Shown here piece by piece: positions 56,988 to 64,000 of a DNA stretch of 64,000 bases. Source of the DNA: Bisporella sp. PMI_857 (Eukaryota; Ascomycota; Leotiomycetes; Helotiales; Helotiaceae). The translations under genes were made by a program, and so were the position numbers. The stretch covers positions 62,001 through 126,000 of the forward strand of contig JAJSPD010000098.1 in the NCBI GenBank assembly GCA_021307315.1, given 5' to 3'. Under the pieces are notes generated by a model that saw only the letters and a program-made list of their open reading frames with translations, searched no databases and was not told the DNA's origin. Position 1 is the first letter of the stretch. Each line of letters opens with the position of its first letter.

Positions 56988-57700
56988 ATGTCTATGGTCT
57001 GGTCAAGTCAAAGGCCACGTCAGGCCCAAATTTTATGTAACGCAGCGAAGATAAGGTGGCACTATACAGTATATGAGAATTTAGACTCTCCTTCGCCAGA
57101 GATGGTGACCACATCGTTCTTATCAAGCGTGCAAGAAGGGGAAATTGGAACTGAGGTTCAAGGCGACGACAAGCCTTCCCATTGGCTACTATCGACCCAA
57201 CATTTCTACTGGCTTGGACAAAAAAGTATATGGAAGCGGGGGGTTCATGTCTTGTAAGGCATAATTCTCAATAGTTTCAAAGTCTTTTAACCATCACATC
57301 TAGTTTCATAGTTATCGTTGGCTGGTTCTATCCTTGGGCTCCGCAGTTTAACTGGATAGAGGTTCCAAATTATAATCAATATGAATCATGTATTTCCGAA
57401 CTTCAAAAGTTCAAACAAGATTTGATGAAAGAAGCGGGAGATCTCGCTGTTGCAGATTCGAAAATGGAAGGTCTAGACGTGCAGCATGAAGAAGCTAAAG
57501 AGGAATATCGCTATTTGACTTGTATTCTTTTTAAGGATTGCTGGTTGGATGAAAAATCAATTCTTTCGCTCTTCATCTATGGAATAAGTGGCCAAGCCTG
57601 GTTTAGAAGAGCGTACCATCAAGGCCAGAATGCTCTAGCTCTTCGTGCGATCGGGCGCATGTTTTGGACAGTCCAAATGAGTGAAGAGGATCAGAATTAA
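56988..57700 (+). CDS. single-pass membrane protein, 220 aa
   Basis: ATG at 56988 (ACCAATGTCTATGG). Exon 1 to 57253, a 50-nt intron (57254-57303; GTAAGG, CATCTAG) and exon 2 to TAA at 57700. The splice lies within a hydrophobic segment (VHVFFIVIVGWFYPW) that forms one membrane helix near residue 90. The N-terminal part is polar (WRYTV-like repeats absent), the C-terminal part is helical and charged (LQKFKQDLMKEAGDLAVADSK; MFWTVQMSEEDQN). No known motif. It looks like a lineage-specific type II or III membrane protein. Confidence 0.6.
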
Positions 57701-59084
57701 GTCAAAACCTCAAGTATCAGTATCATAGCAATTTCGATCAGTCCTATATTTTTCGTAGCTTAATTAGTCAACTGGTAGTAAACAGCCGTGCTATCCTTGT
57801 GGCCATGACTCTAGTGGAGGAGTAACTATGCCAAGATTGTGTGGCAGCAGCGTCAAGAATGCAACAGTGTGTAGCTTTGCATTTTACCTATACAATTTCC
57901 CGGCTATTTCCTTTCTAACACCATTCAGCAAAGTACAATTTTATTACCCAATCCGTAAATGTGATATAGAATTTCCTCCGTATATGGATCCATCTATTGT
58001 GAACTTGTTCCAACTTAACTTGCACAGCCAAAACCACTGCAGAAACCATTTAGGATTCCTATCGCGTCCAAACAATAGTGCTGTACCGGGTAGAGCAATC
58101 CCAAGCTGTTCAAAAGTAACTTGAGTAGAATCTCGGTCTCCTGATACCGTAATAATGCTAGAGACCTCCGATATAATCTTAACGTCGTCCTTTATCCGAT
58201 ATTAGCCTCATATTGAAAGCAGAATTTTCAGCTACATACCGTCACTACCGTTATAGTCTCACTGGCTACCATCTGTACATGAAAGATCTGGCCCCTTGGG
58301 AGTATCGAGTTCCCAGCAGTAATGGTGCAAACCATCGTGCATATAAGCTGGGTATCTCTGCTGGATAGAGCAGGGATTTAAAACAAGTGAATCTGTTTAG
58401 AAATGAGTATGATTGGTGAGAGAAAATAAGGCGGACACAGGGTTTGAATAGGCTGGTATAAGGAAAGCACCTGTAGTTTGCCTTGTTCTACAGCTTATTA
58501 TATATTCACAGGATTTAACATGGCTGAGTAGCGTTCGTATTTGTTAGGAAATGAATCTGATCATTTTTTCTAAACTAATGGAAAGGCGTTTCCACAAGTC
58601 ACCTCGAGGCCAAAGAAATATCACGTTTCAAGGAATGGCAGGCTAAAAGAAGGAAATCTACTGCACGGCACAGGCCATTTGGCACTTATCGAAAATGGAT
58701 CCCGCAGAGCAATTTGCGTTGAGCGGAAGATGAGGAACGTTACGGCCGCATATCTGAATAAAGAGTCCTTTTCGTGACGAATTATTCAATTTAAAGCTTC
58801 TAGTTTCCGGGTATATGATCTATTACTTGGAGATTGAGATATTACTCGTTTCAACAGTATGTGCTGATCTACTTATTGTAGAATATGACTATACTTTTCG
58901 CGGATTCAATCATTTGCTACTATTTTGAAGAATTGTAGAAAGTTGGAAAACTTCGATGCTCTAGATACGTAAAAACAAATGAATAAGAAATGGCCTATAT
59001 AACACAACCGATACAACTCGAATATGCAGACAAAGTAAATCCACAAGGTAAATACATCCGTACTTGAAATATTTATATGAATGG
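57701..59084. other. intergenic, no convincing gene
   Basis: An open frame at 57828-58124 has an ATG but no motif or splice support. A stretch around 57760-57800 resembles the D arm of a tRNA, but the rest of the fold is missing. Confidence 0.4.
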
Positions 59085-60070
59085 CTATACAAATGCGGCT
59101 AAGGAGCCCTGTTTCGAAGATGGTGCTTCGCTGTTGCTATCGGATCCATTACCCAAGTCTGGCTGGATCGCGGTTGTGCCCTTGTACCAATTGTATACTA
59201 GTCGTGCGGAGAGCCGAGTTGCAAATACAGTCGACATAATAAGTACGACCTGAGGGTGAAGTCAGCATAATTTATCACCGCAAAAGGTTGGCATTTTACC
59301 CAGAAAACAAGGTCAATCTTTTTACTCTTTGACCAAACAGGAGCCAGAAATATGCAAGTCAGAACGCATATGAAAGCGCAAATGCCGCTTCCCAGTAAAA
59401 TTAACAGGGATTTCTGACAGGCTTTTTTGTGGGCTGCATTATAGGCTTTATTATAGAGAACGGAATAAGCAAGAAGCATATATCCTGTAAACAGCCCAGT
59501 ATAAACGACGGAAGTTGCAACAAGCAAAGACTTCGAAATCGTTAAAAGTTGCGTATTTTGAATTGGGAACCTACCTGCGATTAGTTGCACATCAACTTTA
59601 TTCGGGTTGTCACGATCTTACCAAATACAGAGTGCAACAAGAAGACAGAACATCATAACCGCGATTATACGGCAAGCATGTTGAAATCGTATATCCTTAC
59701 ACTGATGAAAGAAATGCCAAAGATTTTCAGCCTAAAACAGGTCAGTATTAAATAACATGTGTCCATTCACCGTAAATACCTCGCATACTGGGAGCAACCC
59801 ATAGTTGAAGAGAAGCAAATCAAAGTACAGGACGTGAGTGTAAAGTTGTGGCGGATTTTGCTTAAACCTCAATAGCACGGTGCCCAACAAAGCAGCAGAA
59901 AATGCGAGTGAGGTGCAGTACATGGCCAAGAGCCATGGCATGGGCTTTGGAGCTAGGAAGTAGCTACCAACCCTGAATAGCGCAGTAATAACCGTGACCA
60001 CAGAGAGAAAGATGGTCAAAGGAAAGGGTACCTGGTCCGCCAATGATTCGAGGGCCATTTGTGTTATCAT
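59085..60070 (-). CDS. seven-helix membrane protein, 278 aa
   Basis: Four exons on the minus strand: 60070-59780, 59731-59622, 59570-59300 and 59249-59085, with introns of 48-51 nt and typical branch sites (TACTGAC, GCTGAC). The spliced frame gives 278 residues with about seven hydrophobic helices: LTIFLSVVTVITALF, MYCTSLAFSAALLGTVLL, VLYFDLLLFNYGLL, IIAVMMFCLLVALCIW, LLVATSVVYTGLFTGY, LILLGSGICAFICVLTCIFL and VVLIMSTVFATRL. The C-terminus is polar. The layout recalls fungal RTA1-like or DUF7702-type proteins, but I could not verify a signature. Confidence 0.7.
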
Positions 60071-60435
60071 GGGTGAGACAACAGCGAAGAATGAGGCAAT
60101 CAGATTAAAAGCAGTTTTGCCCTGTCCTGCAGCTTCTTTTTATACCGTAAGCTGATTCAATGATCTGGGAACCAACACTATCCATACTCCACATCAATAT
60201 CAATGCATTGTCCCAAATAGCGTTACGGGAACTACCATGTCTAGGCCGCACATTGATCAACTATGAGATGCTTATGTACACTACATGGCTTGAATTGTGT
60301 GCCCAGGATCATTCTTCCTCTAGCACACAATTGCAGCATGAGCAATTTCCTTGTTGCTTCCTCTTCTCCACATTTGAATCATTTGTGTTGTGGTTGACTG
60401 GGTGCAGAGCACTCGGCGGTTAAGACTTGTGCCGT

Positions 60436-60529
60436 CCTGGTCCCGCATGACGCTAATCCGAAAACGCCGGTCAGATAGAAGCACTTCTATCAAAGCGGCG
60501 TTTTTGGATTAGCGTCATGCGGGACCAGG
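60436..60529. repeat. 94-bp near-perfect palindrome
   Basis: Left arm starts CCTGGTCCCGCATGACGC at 60436; the right arm ends GCGTCATGCGGGACCAGG at 60529. Outer arms of 34 bp pair with one or two mismatches; the centre (GATAGAAG CA CTTCTATC) continues the symmetry. It lies 60 bp upstream of the gene at 60590. Confidence 0.85.
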
Positions 60530-60589
60530 TGGCCGTAAGGCATCCTAAACTTCTTTGACCTTCTTTCTCCAAACCAGCACCATCAAAAC

Positions 60590-62282
60590 ATGATTACTGT
60601 CGCTGAAATTATTAGTCAACTCAGTTTGTGTGATAAAACCCTCACTGTTGAGGAGCTCGTTGGCAAGCCGGGGGTTAGTATTTCTCCCTTGTTAGTTGAA
60701 AATAACTGGCTTACTCTTCGAGATTATATCACTTCTAAGCAAAGCCTTCAATTCCTTAACCCCCAAATCAAAAACAGCTGTTCAAAACCTTTTCTCTCGT
60801 GCGACAAATGGTTCGAAGAAAAAGGCAAAGAAGAATCACTATCTCAAGACAATCCTCCAAACAGGAAAGATAGCTCTACCTGCCGAGGTGAACGAGCAAT
60901 TCGCTGCTTGCAAAGAAAACCCTTCAGTATTTTGGAACCGCGGACACTGGCTGCATTCAAAAAGTGCCACCCAGGATTCGAGGCAGCACACTATTCACGT
61001 TGCTGTTGCACAAGCTTACCTGGGTGTCAAAGAGCTCAGTATTCAACGAAAATGGGACACTATAGTCTGGAGATTCTATACGCTTTTCTTTTACGAGCTT
61101 GCATTACTATTAGGCGATGGCGGTGTCCAGCTTACAGCTACTCTTTTCGACCGGCTCCTCGAAGTCCTTACCGCCTCATCTAGAATCAGCGATAATTCCG
61201 AGACTATTACCAAGAACTTGAACAAATGGTTTACTGCTGGTTCCAAGTATTCTAAATTTTGTGATTCGTTAGGTGCTGGCGCTCTATTTTTGCTCCCGCA
61301 TTTGACAGACAATACGTACGTCGGCTTCTTCTACAATTGAGAGTCGTACTAATAAGTAGGTGGGAGGATAAATCGATGACGGGAATGACCTACGAAAAGG
61401 CAATTGATCATCTGATTAACTGTGAGATCCGCGAGTTGTCGGACAGCCTTGGGGCTAATAACGTTGCTACAAAGATTCGAGCAGCTGCCCTCGAACCGTT
61501 TCGATGGAACGTTAATCAGTTTCGGTGGGGAGAACGGCTTTATAACGGAAATACGTCTGGACCGGCAACCCAGATTGTCGATTTTGTTCCTGATAGACAG
61601 GAGCCATCTGGTATTCAGCGTAAAGGATTGGAAGGAGGTGCGCCTGGAGACTCTCCAGTCGAAGCGGTAATCTCTGCTCCTTCAGCGCCTGTTGACGGCG
61701 TCCCACAAGGTGAGCATGGCAGTTGGTGTTATTGTCAAAACTAACAGGAGGTTGAAGATAGTAGAACACCAATAGATATCCTATATGAGGCTGCAGTCCA
61801 AGCAGAGCAAGTGTCCAGTAAGCAGATTCATCAATCGATACTGCCTACAGCCCACGACCAGTTCAACATACCAAATCCAGATCAAAATCCTACCTTGGCA
61901 CTCGGACAAACAGGGGTTACGGACTCTACCTTGCAACAGCTGGTGCCAGGTCGGGCTCTAGAAGGCAAGTAACGTTCTCTAAATATCTTTACTGCACATT
62001 TCTAAATACCAAACTGGAATAGGATATCGCTGGGACGCATCCCATTATAATATGGCTGATACTTGGAGCGATGGTATCGATGTTCCTGCTCCGAATCAAA
62101 TTAATTCCTTCGATAACTGGAACGATGGTATCGATATTCCTCTTCCAGACCAGGTTGTTCACCTCAATAACTGGAACAACGCCACCGATGTTCTCCCTTC
62201 GAACCATACCACTCCTTTCAGCAGCATATGGAATGACGCCATAATTATTCCTTCATCAAATCTTATCACTGCGCGGCCTTAA
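60590..62282 (+). CDS. hypothetical protein with C-terminal repeats, five exons
   Basis: Exons 60590-60690, 60740-61315, 61360 to about 61709, 61748-61964 and a last exon from about 62025 to 62282. Introns at 60691-60739 (GTTAGT), 61316-61359 (GTACGT, branch GTACTAAT) and from 61965 (a GC-AG type donor, GCAAGT) restore frame. The join around 61700-61747 is not settled: the obvious GTGAGC donor shifts frame. The middle is helical (FYTLFFYELALLLGD, LFDRLLEVLTASSRI). The C-terminus has three imperfect repeats of about 22 residues (WSDGIDVPAPNQ, WNDGIDIPLPDQ, WNNATDVLPSNH). Function unknown. Confidence 0.5.
62052..62250 (+). repeat. degenerate coding tandem repeats
   Basis: About three units of 60-66 bp encoding W(S/N)(D/N)(G/A)(I/T)DVPxPNQ-type blocks at the C-terminal end of the gene above. 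Confidence 0.6.
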
Positions 62283-62723
62283 ACATGAGGCAAGTAACTC
62301 CTGGCTCTATTGACACATCCTTGGTGAGCTGCACGTAAGTCTCTAAACCTAGTGCTTGTCCTGATATAGTGGGACTCCCGGTGATCGTAATAGGTATCAA
62401 AAGCACCGAGCCAGAAACAGGGAAGGTTGCAGACTTCTCAAACCGGAAAGCTTTGAGCTTGGAGGCTTTGCCGCCGAACTGGTGGAAATATATTAGCTTG
62501 CAAAACGTATAGAGATTAGGGCAGATTTTACTTTTATCCAAGGTGCAAAACGTTTAATGAATGTGGTAGAAGCACTTTCCAACCCTTTGTTATCATCGCA
62601 CACTTCGTATGCACCTTCTGGTCGAAATCGTAGAGTGTTAAGCTGCTCCTTGCACTCTAGAGCGGCATCTTGCTCATCCTTGTTCAAGTCTGCGACTTGC
62701 AGATGTGTAAATGTTGTAGTCAT
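62266..62723 (-). CDS. small hypothetical protein, two exons likely
   Basis: ATG at 62723 (MTTTFTHL). The first frame runs to 62493. A second frame (LIYFHQFGGKASKLKAF...) to TAA at 62266 continues it if a short stretch from GTAAAA near 62530 to GCAAG is an intron; at 35 nt this is shorter than its neighbours, so a frameshift is possible. The C-terminal half is beta-like (VLLIPITITGSPTI, TYVQLTKDV). It overlaps the end of the convergent gene by about 17 bp. No motif recognised. Confidence 0.45.
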
Positions 62724-63325
62724 GGTATTTGAATATAGTCGTGCGCGGCCTCTCGAAAGAGGGGTCGATCAAACTCGATAAGGCTCGATAAGGCTGTAGT
62801 AGGCATAAATCTATTCAGATAAGTCTAGAGCACAGCCGCGTTGAGAAACTGTCAAAGGAACGTGCCGAGATAGTAAGCCGGGGAGAGATTTTTCGTAGAT
62901 GCAATAAGACTTCAAAAAAAGGTGAAGGCCCGTGTGGATGACATCGGCTGCGTTGTCAGTACGAACTAAGGCAGGCTTGGTTTAGTGCGGCCTTCGAAGC
63001 CCCACCACTTCTCACGTGATTGCCCGATCGTCACCGAAAAGATTTCTGCGAATGGATCTCGGCTTTCTTTTATTGGTTCGACACTCTTGATGTGAAACTG
63101 TAAGAATATGCCTCCTTCAATACAAAGCTATGTAGTAATTTGGGTTAATTGTGGGGAGCGGCCACGGGCGGCTGCAGTGAAGCGTTTTTGCACGCTGACA
63201 ACATCTCAGGAAAATAAAATGTCGGCAATAGTCGTTATTTCGCTCTTTAAAAAATTATAAAGCCATGCTTCATTTTTCATAGATTCTTGTACTTTCAGTT
63301 AAAGAAACCTAAATGCCTAAACACA
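62724..63325. other. intergenic, nothing recognised
   Basis: No gene or repeat was supported. Confidence 0.4.
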
Positions 63326-63480
63326 ATGGCTTCGTTTGAAGAGCAAAAACAAATCAGCTACAGTAATGCAGTGAGAAATCTGTGTTATATAATTGGCCGT
63401 CGCGATATTGCTGAAAGTAAGCATTTTTTATATTCTATTTCTAAACAAAGTGTTAATTGCTTTGGATTATTCCTCGTCGT
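63326..63480 (+). CDS. first exon of an unidentified gene
   Basis: ATG at 63326 (AACACAATGG) starts MASFEEQKQISYSNAVRNLC; a possible donor GTAAGC lies at about 63418, after roughly 30 codons. No downstream exon could be joined with confidence, so this is a weak call. Confidence 0.3.
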
Positions 63481-64000
63481 TTTCTTCAACGACTGAAGTA
63501 GAATTAGCAAATTTTAGGGCTAAGTTGGGTACCGAACTTTGGTTCGAGCATGAGGAGTCTGGGGTAGAGTAATAAAAGGAGCTTCCGCTTCGCAAGACAT
63601 GATCCCCTATCGTTATCCTTATCTGAGTCGAGCTTATTGTTGATGGGCTCGTTGTCGCTTTCACCAGCGCTCTTGTTCCCTTCCTCACAATAACTTGAGG
63701 GAATGGGAAGTGGAAGGGAGAGTGGTGGTTGTTGTTGTGTAGTGTTTGAGAGTGTGTATTGGTTTTCACGGTATTAGAATCGTCGTAGCTTGATATGAGG
63801 AAAGAGCTAGAGGTAGGATATTGATGGTATTTTGACTTGCCCTTCGGTACTATGTCTTAGAAAGATGCCTCCGATGGGAGCTCTGATCTTCATAGCGCGC
63901 GACTTTGGAAACCGTCCTTGCCGATGACCTATTCCGTTTGTTGGACGTTGTGGTTGTCGTGTAAGTATTGAGAGCAAGCTCGTCAGCTGAGCTCTCGGAC
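63481..64000. other. window end, nothing recognised
   Basis: Mixed composition, short frames only. A gene running off the end cannot be excluded. Confidence 0.35.

Noticed and set aside
57755..57830. tRNA-like stretch (AGCTTAATTAGTCAACTGGTAG)
   Set aside because: It resembles a D arm, but no anticodon stem, T arm or acceptor stem can be folded.
57828..58124. 99-codon open frame
   Set aside because: No homology-like motifs, no splice support, isolated.

Overview
The window looks like accessory, repeat-rich DNA from a filamentous ascomycete, probably a leotiomycete (the class is inference from recalled protein families). Genes carry short introns of about 44-80 nt with GTANGT-like donors and CTAAC/CTGAC-like branch sites. 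Recognisable families are fungal ones: HET-NACHT-WD40 receptors, F-box-like proteins, PLAC8, an Est1-type protein, Ulp1/C48 protease, fungal kinases and a Helitron.

Mobile region, 2.2-28.5 kb. An F-box/ankyrin pseudogene (2.2-3.4 kb) is followed by a small gene (3.7 kb) whose 3' end is cut off by a 250-bp MITE. Next comes a 13.1-kb element (4308-17430) with about 445-bp terminal inverted repeats and a TA target duplication. It carries a HET-NACHT-WD40 receptor gene (minus strand, broken) and, at the inner edge of its right TIR, a Helitron of about 7.9 kb with a RepHel gene and a second gene for an OB-fold-like protein. After a patch of F-box-like gene and fragments (17.6-19.4 kb), an intact PLAC8 gene and a 759-bp foldback element, a second element of the same TIR family (21192-27834) again carries a HET-NACHT-WD40 gene in the same orientation and relative position. 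A copy of the same MITE is nested in its left TIR. The receptor therefore appears to be a standing passenger of the TIR element. This is the main finding. TIR remnants also lie at 28.3, 28.5, 42.4 and 50.5 kb.

Downstream region, 29-64 kb. This holds single genes on both strands, most of unknown function: a four-helix membrane protein (29.0), a lineage-specific protein (30.3), an F-box-like protein (31.6-33.7), a MADS-like protein (34.3-35.3), several small coiled-coil or glutamine-rich proteins (36.2-39.0), a pseudokinase (39.2-40.2), a truncated Est1-type protein (41.2), a six-exon Ulp1-like protease (45.2-48.2), a helical protein (49.2), a protein kinase (50.8), membrane proteins (54.6, 57.0, 59.1) and a repeat-tailed protein (60.6-62.3). 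Tandem hairpins (56.0-56.3 kb) and a 94-bp palindrome (60.4 kb) also occur here.

Functional links: the HET-NACHT-WD40 genes encode nonself-recognition receptors of the vegetative-incompatibility type. Both copies have breaks, so this locus looks like a graveyard plus donor pool for WD-repeat variation. Exon joins were worked out by eye from splice signals and frame continuity. No homology search was possible.
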